Source: Cyathus striatus
Taxonomy: Eukaryota > Basidiomycota > Agaricomycetes > Agaricales > Nidulariaceae
NCBI GenBank assembly: GCA_025738555.1
Contig: JAOVFP010000009.1
Span: forward strand, 4,092,001-4,156,000
Direction: 5' to 3'
Length of the DNA: 64,000 bases
The notes beneath the pieces are model-generated. The model saw nothing but the letters and a program-made list of their open reading frames with translations. It was not told the DNA's origin and did no database searches. Position 1 is the stretch's first letter. Every line of letters starts with the position of its first letter. This document shows positions 35,430-47,182 of this stretch, piece by piece. The position numbers and the translations under genes were made by a program.

Positions 35430-36210
35430 AACAATGAGCTTGAGGCCTAAACAAAGAAATTGTAAGCGAGTCGGTTGAACATCCGTTCGACCTGGGTGTT
35501 CTAAGGCATCGAGAAGGGGGCAAATGTAAAGCTGAGTTAGGAAGGAGTAGTTACATGATTTTTATAGAAAATTAGAATAAGGAGATCACTAAATGAGGAA
35601 TAGTTGAATAGAACGGAAATTAAAGGTGTATAGACTGTAGATTTATTGGAAGAAAAAGGAAAGGTTTGAAACATAAAGCATACCGATGAATTGGAAGAAA
35701 TTTTGTAAACTAAAAACTTGGGAGAAGGAGACATAGGGTGCTGACACGGCCTTTGGTAAAGCAAACTGTTGAAGGCTCTAATAAAATCGGATGACGACGT
35801 ATATTGTGGGGGTAAACGCACACAGTAAACGACGTAGTGTACAAGTTTAAATACAAAATATGTAATACATAAAAGGGATAGCATAGTGGCATAGAATAAA
35901 ATGGAGAGCATACTTGAAACAAGAGTGGCGCAAGCGGGGATCATTGAGACATTTGAATATGGATGTCTCTGATATTCCAACACAAACTGCGCATTTAGTG
36001 GAGCTTGATAGTGCGCAGTACCGACGATCTTGAAACGCGTTGAGTAATAGCGGCGTTGAGAGCGATGCAGGAGTGTCGGCGTTGAAGGGAGAAAGTGAGA
36101 GAACGCGCGCGCGAACGCGTCGATGCGCGCATCAGCTGATTATGTAATGGAGATTGTAATATGTCGATTTTTGTAGTGCAGGCGAAACGCCTGCTCTACA
36201 GTGGGCTGTT
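35430..36210 (-). repeat. Dispersed repeat H, copy C (inverted), hairpin-ended
   Basis: Reverse-complement copy of repeats A and B. Left edge ttgtaagcgagtcggttgaa (35459), middle acacggcctttggtaaagca (35744), right edge the hairpin tagtgcaggcgaaacgcctgctctacag (36173-36200). The segment 36080-36150 also matches copy A (cagctgattatgtaat). It lies between the broken sHsp and lectin 1. Open frames on its minus strand are low-quality and not called. Confidence 0.6.
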
Positions 36211-36321
36211 GCTATACAATGGATACAATATGATAAACTTAATTTCAATAAATGCGACCGTTTATTGATCAATCGACCGAACAGTAACTATGACAAGTAC
36301 AGCTCGCATCGCCACCTCAGC

Positions 36322-36982
36322 TTACTTGGAAAAATTGGGGGCCGTCTTGGTCCAAACCTGATTCGTGTTAAAATCGGTGCACTCCCAGGTTTGAACTCGA
36401 TTTCCATTGGTCGTATCTCCGTTCGTAAGGTCGAGACACAAGCCTACACATATTGTTAGATGGTCTGACGCGAGTAAGAGCATTCGAGTATATATATACC
36501 TTGGTTGGCAAGTGTAATGCGGTTGTCATTTGTATTATACCAGTGTTGCGCTTGAAGGTTGGTATCATAGCATTGCCAGATTTTCATTCCGACGCCGTTA
36601 GCTGGGCCTACATAAAATACATTAGTTTTAATAAAGCATTGAAAAAAGGAAAGTAACGTACTAGATCCAGCGTCGAGACAGTACCCGGTAAGCCCGTATT
36701 GTACCAAGGTATTGCCTGGGGTATAAGTCCATGCTTGACCCGCCACACAGTCTCCACTAAAAACAGCAAGTATTAAATTTTGTTATTTGAAAGAATGGGT
36801 TGGACCACGAACATGACTACGGGAGCACCATTTTGAATGGTGCCTTGTACCGTTAAACACTTCTGGTCGTTGAAGTTGGGATGTACGAGTTCAGGAGATG
36901 GGGCTCCTGCTGCTGATGCTTTGAGAGAGCTGCCGAGCATGATTGTTGCAGAGACGAGGAATGAGAGAGCTGAGAATTGCAT
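36322..36982 (-). CDS. Secreted beta-trefoil (ricin-B-type fold) lectin, copy 1
   Basis: Small secreted carbohydrate-binding protein. ATG at 36982, signal peptide (LSFLVSATIMLGSSLKASA), then a domain of the R-type lectin fold split over four exons. QxW-type motifs mark the trefoil lobes: GQAWTYTP, LQAQHWYN and NQVWTK near the end. The last exon reads GLCLDLTNGDTTNGNRVQTW and ends NFSK, stop at 36322. Introns are short with usual ends, e.g. gtatat...tgtgtag before GLCLDL. There is no catalytic or toxin chain: this is a lone lectin domain of roughly 140 residues, as often found in mushrooms. A CpG-decayed second copy lies at 43468-45107. Sugar specificity cannot be read from the sequence. Confidence 0.8.
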
Positions 36983-38700
36983 TGTTGGGGTGTGAAGGGC
37001 GAGAGGAGAGTGAAAACTGGAGATATGGTGGTTTTAGGGTGTGTTTATATAGAAAAGAATGAATGTATTACAATTATTGAACGAGTAGTGCATGATGTAA
37101 GTTGAAACGGTTATAATTTTGATGGGACAAAGTGTCCGCTTCTTGAAGTCACCGAAGACCATTGTCGGTGTGTTTTCCGTCTACACGAAGGAAGCGGACT
37201 GGCACTTGCTCTGTTCCGTTACTTACAGGCGCTTGAAGAACTTGAAATTATCTATTTCCGTATTTCATCCGGGCTGCATAAGCTAGATAGTAGGTAGATA
37301 TTAGTAGGTAGCGCATGGTACGATTCATAGGAGTCGGGATTTCTTCCCCATGATTGTTTTCGTACACCCCGCACTTGTCGCTGCCGCGGCAAGCGTACCG
37401 CTACTTCCAGACCGAATTTCCTGTAAAAATAGAGGAAAAAAGTCACAAGAGCGGCTGCAAAGCATGTGTCTAAGACTATTTACACTTCATAAATCCTCCT
37501 GAACATGACAAATTTCATGAAGGATCGCCGATATCCTTCTTGTCGGACTTGTGCATGTGACGATTGGCTTTCGGCTGTATCGGATCATTTGATGTTGATG
37601 TCATTCTGATTACGTACGTAAAGACTTCGGTTGGTTCGTCACGGTTCAAGTTTTAAATTTGCACTAAGCCAATGAGAGATAGGAAGCACTTTCTTGTGGG
37701 CCGTGAAGTCAATACGTGACATCACGGGCGGCTGACACTTGCGGTCGGGAATTGGTATGTCGTACCTTCTCAATGAATGTGGAACTTTACTTAATTGATT
37801 TACTTCATCATTACGCGCCTCAGGACTCGACTCACCTAGTCCGAGCCCTCTGGTCATGGTACAAGGAGGAAGCTATGGTTTGAGTATCCTCATCCCTCTT
37901 CCTCACGCACCAGGTACATTTCACGCTCTGATTTGTAGCTATAGTACTCATCCCTCTTCCTCCCGCACCAGAGGTCCTTCTCGAGCATAATTTTTTACCC
38001 ACCCACCCATTCCACAGTATGCCATACTTAGTCTACACATTCATCTCTCTTCGTTACCTAGATTCACTTCTTTTCGTTTCGTTTCCTTGTTCAGTTCACG
38101 CCTCTTGCGTTGTATTTTTATTTCGATGGCATCAGCTCATTACTTTACGTGTGCAATGAATTTATTTGGCGGTGTCGAGGCGCTACACGTTTCGGTAGGC
38201 ACCTCCCCACAGCGGCTCCTATCACCTCACTTTGCGTGAAATCTCCATTGGGCTGACATTCAACGTTGCACTCAATTGAACTGTTCAACTTCTACTCTAA
38301 CGTCTTGCCAGTAACCTCAGCTTCAACGCGAACGCGAACATCTACAGCGCACTGATGCCATAGCCCTGATAGCAGCCATGTATATGCGTATGAAGACTGG
38401 TTGCTACCATGAACTTACAGTATAAGTACAACGCCTGACGTCTAGTATGTTCCTCTCCCCGCCTCCTCGCTTCCTTCACATTTTGATCTACACTGCAGGA
38501 CCTCGTAGCCATCCGACATATTAAAGACAACACCACATATCATCCCAGCCCTAGCACTACAAGAAGTACTCTGGGCTGCCATCGGTAGCAACATCAGCTC
38601 AACTTCGTCTTGAGTCGACTTTCTTGACCCACGTCAACGATATCTGCAATTCGAGTACACAGAAAGTCTGTTCGAGGCTGAGACGCTCCTTGGAAACGTG
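36983..38700. other. Lectin 1 upstream region and intergenic
   Basis: A TATA-like ttatatagaaaag on the minus strand lies ~60-70 bases upstream of lectin 1. 37080-37620 is homologous to 45230-45600 upstream of lectin 2, so the duplication includes ~600 bp of 5' flank. A ~26-bp word (ctcatccctcttcctc-cgcaccag) occurs twice near 37888 and 37947. No other gene recognised. Confidence 0.45.
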
Positions 38701-39900
38701 TGCTGGTACCTTGACGATGTTGTTGATGTGTTATGGAGGTAGGAGGGGATTAGTGCAAAAGTAGGCAAGGGTCTTGGAGTTTATCTCATGAGTGGTTGTT
38801 CTTTTGTTCAGCTGTCCCTCAAGTTTTCGTTCTCTTCGATCTCCCCTCCACCTCTGCTTTCTCATTCTGTCCTTCTCATCCTTCCACTTCCATCGTAATA
38901 TATCTTGCTCCGATCTCCTCCGATTCCTCCCCCTCTTCTCCCCTCTCTTCTTGTCCCTCATCCTCTGCCGCTCTCCTCGTAGTTTGCGTAAGTTTAGGTC
39001 CCAATCATCCTCCACCTGTGCCCATGACCTTGTCCTCTCCTTTGATGGTGTCGATTTCATGTGGCTCATTCTTTGAAACTGTATATGAATGGTGAGTCTT
39101 TGTTCTATCTTGTTTTGTTCGAGGTGTTGGATGGGGATGGGTGAGATGTGCCACTCTGCGAGGGGCATTGAATGAGCTGTAATGGGATTGGATATGCTTG
39201 TGTGTGGGTTTTTTTTGCCCTTTGATTCGATAGGTGATTGAGGAGGTGCTGTGATATGGGGGGTGAGCCTTGAGGCCTTGTTGTCGGAATACTTCAGGTT
39301 GAGGTTTCTCAACCTTGCGGACGCCGAAAGCTGGAAAGGAGCACCAGACGAGGTTGTGGTTGTGGCTGGATCGTTGGATTTCGTGCTTGTTGCTGGGTGT
39401 GGGAGCAGATGTAGTGTGGTCCTTGGAACCGTTCATGAGAGATTGAGATGTGAGCCGCACAGAAATTGTGTTTGGTTGTTGCATAGCTAATGGGACGTAC
39501 CATTAGCATATCATTCGTTTGTCTGGTGAGTAGTGTTCTTTTTGTTTGGCAGTCCCTATTTACGTTCTTGTTGATCTCCCCTCCACCTCTGCTTTCTCAA
39601 TCTATCATCCTCGTCCTTCGGTAGACTCAACAATTCCTCCACTACTGGCTCCAAGCCTCTATGTTGTAGGACTAGTCCTTGAGCTCGGTGGTGCACCTGA
39701 CAGTCCATGCTTAAATCCGTCTATTTCGACTGCTTGCTCCCAGGTTTTGAGTCGTTGGATGAGTGTCAGTCTCGTGCGTAAGGGTACATTCATGGTTCGG
39801 CTTCGAATGCCCATCTGGACTGGAAGAGTTGGATTGACGCAGAATACGAACATAATGATCGTCTTGTATCCATCCTCACAAAAGCTTATCTTATCTGTAC
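38700..39900. repeat. Dispersed repeat family R1, copy 3
   Basis: Approximate limits. Matches 18090-19400 in several blocks: the pyrimidine-rich tract ctccacctctgctttctcat (twice, near 38846 and 39580), the palindromic caggttgaggtttctcaacct (39296), the tggtccttggaaccgttcatg block (39418) and gttggatgagtgtcagtctc (39753). Lys/Arg-rich open frames on the minus strand come from the pyrimidine-rich tract and are not considered genes. Confidence 0.5.
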
Positions 39901-40188
39901 TGTCGGATACGGTAACTGAGTCCGAGCTGCTGCGAACACTGTTGTCGTTCCGATCTCATTGGGTCGCTGTACTTCATTACAGCAATAAAAGTTCTACGTG
40001 CACAGGATTTACATTGTATAAGTGTCGTGATGTTGCTTATTTCTTTGTCGCAGTTACCACAAGAATGTGCCTCAGCTCTTCGGACCACATTGACATCGCT
40101 AATTACACATCATTTATCGACATGTCCATCCCCTCCTAAATCACGAGACATTAATTCCAATTTACAGTCATATCGTCTTTACAAGTAG

Positions 40189-42934
40189 TCAGGATTCAAT
40201 TGTAACAATATTCATGCGGTCCCCATACACAATTTTTACACTTGCCCCAGACTTGCGTACCAAATCGGACTGGATAAAATCCGAAAGTGCATTATGTTGG
40301 TAAGAGAGTCGTGTTTGGGAAAATCGAACATCCACAGTTTGGAGGTAACCGACATCCGACTCCGAGGTGGCGGTGCAAAGTGCTTCTGTTTGGGGAAGTC
40401 GGGTCGTCAGCATAGAAATCAGTGTGTCGACAATACCTCTTTCCTCCCACATTACTTTCAAATTCAATACCTCCAGTCGTGGAAATAAAGTATTGAATGA
40501 ATGCCTTGGCGAAGTTGACGCATCATCAGATTGCACTTCTCGTACTCTCGTCAACCAGCGAAGATCTTCAGTGAGACTGTGTTGGTGTGTCATATCCAAA
40601 CACTTTACATTTGTTAACTCTGGAACTACTTTGCACCACTCGGATAACGGAACCATACGTAGTACCAAGTTCTCCATGCTAAATCCTGATCGTTGACAAA
40701 ATCTCATGATCTCGGTTGAGTCATTTCCAGTGTTCCAACGAGTATAGCATAGCAAACGTAATGTTTTAAGACCGGGTAAGGTAAATGCCAGCAGTATATT
40801 CTTCATTTTAAAGTAGTTATCAGACAAAACCCGCATTGTGAACACCTGTAGATGTGGTATGACAATCGGTTGATGTGTTGGTGCTTTCTGAGTATTCGCA
40901 GAGAAGGCAAGGGAGACAAGACGAGGCATGTTTTTGAGTACTGTGGAAAGTTCACCAGGACTGAATGTGCAGTTAAAGGATACAAAACTGGTAATTTGGG
41001 ACCAAGGGAGACCAATCAAATTTTCCAGTGGATATTGAATACATTTTAAATGAACATGTTTGAGTTTTGGAGCTTCATTGAATGAAATAGCCAGGTCTTG
41101 TATGCCATCACTGTGCAGAAATAACGTTTTTAGGGGCAGCAAGAAAATTCCGGGCACGCACAAAAGTGAGTGTAAGTTGAGCGTGAAAATTCGACCCTGT
41201 GCGTGAATATTCTATACATGAGCGTGAATAATCCTTATATGAGCGTGAGCCAACTGGCTGTCTTATATCAACTACATACTGAATAATTGGCATAGTAAAG
41301 CATGTTTTTAATACAATTTGATATATATTAAGCACTGTAATGTAATAATTGAAGAACACCAGTGGGTTTTATATATGTTTCAGTGTTATTGTCTTCTTTA
41401 TGAATGTATATTGATTTAAAATGTATACCAATGATCCAGAGTGTTTAGATATGACTTAGAGTGTATATAAATGATTCAGAGAGTGTACATATGATCTACA
41501 AGTTGAAAAAATGACTCAGAGAGTGTAGCAGTAATTCAGACTAACAGTTAAAGGTTTATAGAGCTAGAGAATGGTATATATTGAACAGTAGAAACAGGGG
41601 AAGTTTATAATGAAGCAGGGGGCTCATAAAATTACAGGAAGCTTTACAATGAAGCAGGAAAATTCAGAACAAGGCAGGGGGATTCACAGTGAAGCAGAGA
41701 CCTTTGGAAATTCAAAACAAAGAATGGGGCTTTACAGCGAAGTAGGGAACTTCAGAACAAGGAAGGGGGCTTAATAACAAAGCAGGGAAATTCACAATGA
41801 AGCAGAGAGCAATACAGGATAGATTACTACATATCACACATATTTGCATAGTATAACTGCATGTCAGTATTATATTTACACTCATGCTCAATGCCCTTTG
41901 ATTTGAGCATGAGCATGATAGGTATTCTATCACATTTATAATACTTATTTATACTTGCACTCAAAGCATGAGCATGATTGGTATTCTTACTCATGCTCAC
42001 AAATATTACACTTGCATTCAACTTGAGTGTGGGTATAATTGATATTTCTATTCACACTCACAAGTATTACACTCACACTCAATGTCCTTTAACTTGAGCA
42101 TGAGTGTGGTATTCCTATTCATGCTCACAAGTATTAAACTCACACTCAATGTCCTTTAACTTGAGTGTGAGCATAATTGGTATTCCTATTCACACTCACA
42201 AGTATTACACTCAATCACACTCACTTTTGAGCATGAAAATTTGGCCTTGAGCGTGGCACACTCAATCATGCTCACTTTTGTGCATGCCTGGAATTTTCTA
42301 TGTGCCCTGTTTTTAGTGATCTGAGTGACATGTGCTTCAGAATGTGAGGGAAAATGGCTCTGAGAGTACCCATTTCTGCATGAATCATTTCCCATCAATA
42401 AGCACATCATGCAAATAATCATTTGCACCGAAAATCCATGTTTTCTGGAGCTGATAGCATTATATGTATTTTCAGTGTGGCTTCTGCCAACTGTAATATG
42501 CATATCTCCACAAGATGGCTCATCGTCTCATCAGGTCTGAAAATCGAACTACTGACAACAATATTCGCCCATATTAAAGGGCAGGAATTTATAACAGAAC
42601 ACCAATAGAACAATATGGAAAATAATTGTCAAATTATCATCATTGTCTTCGGGTTAGGAATCGGGGTGTCCATCTTGTAATAGTCTGCATTTGCATTGGC
42701 AAAATCATGACACAGAAGAAAGATTTTCATTAATAGCTCAATTGGAAGCTTTCAGATAGGAGCAAGGAGACTGCGTTGATATATAGCAAAACGATGGAGC
42801 TTGTTGCACTGAGATTGAAGTGCTGCTGAAAGTTCCTTAAGTTTGAGGATTTCTCCATTGAGTCGGATCATATCCAATTCTGCCTTAGAGATCATGTTCA
42901 AAGTGGATATGTATTTCTCCCCAGTTGGGAACAT
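40189..42934 (-). pseudogene. F-box/LRR protein gene, split by a hAT-type element
   Basis: Minus strand. The 5' part (42934 to about 42310) starts MFPTGEKYISTLNMISKAEL, followed by a coiled-coil-like segment and HRFAIYQRSLLAPI plus RRLPIELLMKIF, the F-box start usual in Agaricomycetes. This part has several stops. After the 1175-bp insertion the frame continues open for ~315 residues (41133-40189) with repeated Leu-rich strands such as LPGLKTLRLLCYTRW, LTNVKCLDMTHQHSL and FPRLEVLNLKVMW. F-box proteins link substrates to SCF ubiquitin ligases. The intact 3' half and the decayed, CpG-poor 5' half of the same gene meet at the transposon. Confidence 0.7.
41134..42308. mobile_element. hAT-type non-autonomous element with internal satellites, 1175 bp
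   Basis: Exact 8-bp target duplication GTTTTTAG (41126-41133, 42309-42316). The ends are inverted: gggcagcaagaaaattccgg on the left, agggcacatagaaaattcca as the reverse complement of the right, followed by gcacaaaagtgag on both. The interior is built of tandem-like words: gaagcaggg/ggcttcacaatgaagcag (41590-41810) and cactcacaagtattacactcacactcaatgtcc-type units (41870-42260). No ORF of note. Confidence 0.8.
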
Positions 42935-43467
42935 GTTGTTTCATAAATCCACAAGAGTGTCTCCAAGATTTGGTCCAATATATTGTGGATAACTAGGATG
43001 GCTAAAGGATAGACATATTTTGTATGGCACATTTGTTAAAGTTTGTTCGTGAGTTACATTCTGTTCCTTGAACCAATTTCAACAGAGACAAACTTACAGT
43101 ATGTGATTACATCACATTATATACTGTGTCAAGCTATCCATACACACAGACAAGATGGTTGAAATAGGGATCAATTGCACTGATGACCATGATAAAGTTC
43201 AGTCCATGTGCAAAGACGTCATTACTAATTGATCTCCACTTATATTTATTTATAGCATGTATATCTTATAGCTACCTAGCTACCTGGTGGTGAGGACTAC
43301 CCATGAGAAAATGCTTGTTGACAGTTGTGAGAAGTTGAAGTATGGCATAATCCAGTTTGAATACAGTTCCAGTCAGTTTCAACAAATGCAATGATTTATT
43401 GATTAGTGGACTAAGCAGTAGAATAACATTCATAACTCAGACAAGTATAACATATCACTCCCTCAGC
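42935..43467. other. Intergenic, CpG-poor
   Basis: Region upstream of the F-box remnant and downstream of lectin 2. CpG-poor, with no supported gene. 43380-43467 resembles the 3' flank of lectin copy 1 (36240-36320: caataaatgcgaccgtttattga versus caacaaatgcaatgatttattga), part of the lectin duplication. Confidence 0.4.
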
Positions 43468-43939
43468 TTACTTGGAAAAGTTGAGAGCTGTCTTGGTCCA
43501 AATCTGGTTAGTGTTAAAATCAGTGCACTCCCAGGTTTGAACTCAATTTGCATTGGTCATATCTCCATTTGTGAGGTTGAGACATAAACCTACACATATT
43601 GTTAAACAGGTTTGATGTCGAGATTATTATTTGTGTGTTATACCTTGGTTGGCTAGTGCAATGCAGTTATCATTAGTATTGTACCAGTGTTGAGCTGGGA
43701 GGTTGGTATCATAGCATTGCCAGATTTTCATTCTGATGCCATTAGCTGGAGCTGAGTTAAATAAGTTAGTTTTAATTCCGACATTGGATAAAAGGAAACA
43801 ATGTACTAGATCTAGTGTCCAGACAGTACCCAGTAAGTTCATATCATACCAAGGTATCACCTGGGGTATAAGTTCATGCTTGACCGGCTACACAGTCCCC
43901 ACTACAAATATCATATTAAATTCAGTTATTAAAGGAATG

Positions 43940-44913
43940 CAGTACTTTCCACACACCCACCTATACACATGTACTCCACATGTAGTACACATTTCCATGT
44001 AAACTACACATAGAATCCACATATTTGAAATAAAGTACTGATTTTCCATGTGTAATTCACATAGAACCATGTGGAGTACACATGAATTCCACTTAAAAAA
44101 TTTCATCCAGAATGTGAATTTAGCTATGAAGAAAGTGAACTACACTTTAAATTGTACATGTGGAATCCATGTGTACTTCTCCCAAAACATTTAAAAATAT
44201 TAGTATATTTTAAACTATTTAAATACAACTATTATTATTTAATATTAGTCATGTGATATCACGCCCCATCCTCCGCCCTACCCACTCATTGTTTCCCCGC
44301 CCTGCCCACTCATCATTGCCAACATGGGAGAGTGGGTGAGTGGGAGAGGTAGGGAGAGGTAAGGAGAGTGGGAGATGGTGGTTGAGAGTAAAGAAGCGGA
44401 GGAAGAAACAATGAGTTGGCAATGCATTAGTAATATGTCACATGACATATATGCATGGAAATGTGCCATAGGTAATTATATAGCCTTTGAGTCACCCTTA
44501 TTATGTGGTCTGATGGCTTAGTAGTAAACATGATGCTTTTAATGTGATTACTAATCAATATTGTGGTTGATAGTTCAATCCCCTGTTGAGCCATTATGTT
44601 AAAACAGTTCTTTTTATTAAAATAGTAACGAGCAAGTGTTATTACAAGTAATTACAATGTGTATGTGTAACTAGTTCACATGTATTCCTTGCAGACTTCA
44701 CTTTGCAATTCCATGTGGAATTTCAATATTTCACCTGTACATGTGCACTACATGTGTACTTCATGTGTACAAAATCGCAAATTTGAATGGAAATTTGCTG
44801 ATTTAAATACATTTGAGGTGGAGTGTAGTACATATGAAGTACATGTGAAGTACATGTGAAAAGGTGGAATTCACATGTATTCCACATGTAACAGGGGGTG
44901 AGTGTAAAGTCCT
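43940..44913. mobile_element. hAT-type MITE, 974 bp, in lectin copy 2
   Basis: Exact 8-bp target duplication AAGGAATG (43932-43939, 44914-44921). The ends are imperfect inverted repeats: CAGTACTTTCCACACACCC on the left, GAGGACTTTACACTCACCCC as the reverse complement of the right. Inside are many short words of the type acatgtggaattcacatgta/gtactccacatg, repeated in both orientations near both ends (43970-44180, 44660-44890). No coding sequence. Confidence 0.8.
44512..44596 (+). other. tRNA-like fossil inside the hAT-type MITE
   Basis: The stretch gatggcttagtagtaaac (A-box-like) followed ~45 bases later by ttgatagttcaatcccctg (B-box-like) has tRNA-gene spacing. The acceptor ends do not pair convincingly and the whole is CpG-free, so I see a decayed tRNA or tRNA-derived insert, not a working gene. 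Low confidence. Confidence 0.3.
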
Positions 44914-45366
44914 CAAGGAATGGATTAGATGATGTACATGACTATGGGTGCATCAGTATGAATGGTGCCCTGTACAGTTAGACACTTCTGGTTGTTGAAG
45001 TTGGGATGTACAAGTTGGGGAGTTGGGGCTCCTGCTGCTGATGCTTGGAGAGTGGTACTGAGTGTGATTGTCACGGAGGCAAGGAATGAGAGAGTTGAAA
45101 ATTGCATTGTTGTAGAAGTGGAAACTTTGTGAAGATATGGTGGTTGTTTTCGAAGGGGGTTTATATAGAAGAGAAGGAATATATTATAATTATTGAGTAT
45201 TATATGTACTGGTACAACTAGTATAGTGAAACAGTTATAATCTGGACAGGACAAAGTGTCTGTTCATTTGTTTGTCCAACTTTCATGTGGTCTACATAAT
45301 AATGGTAGTAGGTAGCACTTAAACAGGTAGTATCCCACACTCCTCACTGCTGGGCACCTTCAGACC

Positions 45367-47182
45367 GAATTTACTTTAATTATAGAGGTGACAGTGGCAG
45401 CTACAGCACATACTAGCATTGACTTGCACAGCAAAGATCCTTGTGAACATGAAAAACTTGTGAGACTCACCAATATCCTTTTTATCAGGCTATGACTTTT
45501 AGTAATGCCTAAGTCCAAGGCTATCAGCTGTATCAGATTGGTGTGGGATCATCTGACAATTATGTCATTTGTATTACATAACTTGGAAGTGTCAATTACA
45601 TTGACAGAAACCTTGCTTGCAATAAAAAAGAAATAATAAAACAATAAATTAGAAACAAAACACCTAAGGGATTCTGAGATTGAGATTAATAAGCAGTGTG
45701 ATGATGAATACAAGCAGGATGAATAGAAAAGTAATGAATATAGCTATGAACAGCTGAAGGTGAAATTATGAAAGATGACTCAAGAGGCTTTGTTGTATAC
45801 ATGACTGAGTCAACTACCCTAGTATATTTATTGGACAAAGCATATTTACATATAGTAAGGGCAAGAAAATAACCTGATTACTGTTGTATATGAGGGTGGG
45901 AGTTAGACCACTGCATGGTCTGGAATATGCAGGGAGGAAGGGCCCTAAGCACCAACAAGGATTCCAGCATTAGATAACATTGAGATACTAGATAGACTGA
46001 ATTAAGTATTGATGCACTAATTTGTGATCTGTATTTAAATAAGACTAGTCTTTTGGACTCTAGTAATTAGATACTACACATCTTGTATTATTCCTTTAGT
46101 ATATATCAAATAGATGTTTCTGCTGGCAGTGTGGGACTCAACCTCAGCTCTCAGATGCCCCATTCCCTTAGTAATGTATTCAGAATAGAACACTTTGATT
46201 GGCAACTTGAGACTTGCCCCAACCCTTGTACTTATGATGTGTATTACTAATACTAAGTTCTAATATTATATGACAAATAGAGAGATTTAACCATTAAATA
46301 GTTTTAAGGTGCATCAGTATCTGAATGTATAAGTAGATAAGTAGTATTAATTCAAAGTCTAAGTTGAAGCTTAAACCTGAAGAGAGGTGCTTTGTTCTCA
46401 ATTACACTCTCAACAACAGACTTTAGACCTTATGTAGATAACTCTACCAGCCACACACATCTTCCAGTGCCTAATGTAGACCCAATACCAGTTCTCATTG
46501 GTACTCCCAACTAAACTAATCATCTACTTGCTGAATAAATACATACTAAAGAGGGGAAGTATGACCTGTGCAAGCTCAAAAAACCAGGTGCTGAATCAGA
46601 TTATAAACAACATGACCTCAGTCATGCATCTATAAATTGATAAATACAAAAAGAATGGAGGATACATTATCCCATCCTGTCATTGTTGAAGGTTATGTCC
46701 CCACCTGCTATAGCCTCAGCCCTCAGCATCAATTCTACAGCACTCATTTGTTCATCCTAGTGAGTTGTGTCAGCTGCTGGCACATCCTTGACAGGGGTGA
46801 ATACACACTAATTCAGATAGATATACACACCAGCTTGCACAGGGTATTGAGTAGGGTGTAGGAGAGTTGCCTGGATATCAAAAATGACAAGATTCCTCCT
46901 ACAGCTTTAGTCAAAGTGATGATGTACTATGCTCTACACACAAGTTCTGAAGAGGGAGGTTGTGGGATGGTTTACTATTGATAGAATGTTCAGCTGCAAT
47001 GATAAAGAGTGTTAGCACAGATAAGGGTACCCAACAATATAGACAAATGTACACCAAAGTTGCCCCCAACACATACAAACTGCTGAGTATTACCTCAACC
47101 CTGCATCAATGATAATGCCCAGGTGGCCTGGTGGTATGTCTGGTATGGGGGCAGTGGCCATGATTGCCATGGTGAAGAGTTA
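45367..47182. other. CpG-free tract, ~1.8 kb, no gene recognised
   Basis: By direct reading there is no CG dinucleotide from the one at 45365-45366 to the one at 47183, although C and G are individually common. Part of it (to ~45600) is the CpG-decayed flank of lectin 2. The remainder (45600-47100) has no recognisable gene. The tract overlaps the first ~75 bases of the reverse transcriptase ORF. Confidence 0.8.

Larger units (their letters stand above)
43468..45107 (-). pseudogene. Beta-trefoil lectin, copy 2, CpG-decayed and interrupted
   Basis: Duplicate of the lectin at 36322-36982 in the same orientation. The ATG at 45107 and signal peptide (LSFLASVTITLSTTLQASA) are kept, and blocks such as LVHPNFNNQKCLTVQGTI and MKIWQCYDTNLPAQHWYN are recognisable. 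The gene carries a 974-bp hAT-type element in its first intron region and many CpG to TpG/CpA changes relative to copy 1 (for example ttccgacgccgtt became ttctgatgccatt). Exon ends near 43640 and 43800 are altered, so I do not expect a normal product. The 5' flank to ~45600 is duplicated too. Confidence 0.75.

Noticed and set aside
38731..39312. 193-codon minus-strand frame rich in Lys/Arg/Glu
   Set aside because: Shadow of a pyrimidine-rich tract within a dispersed repeat; the corresponding frame is not kept in the other copy.
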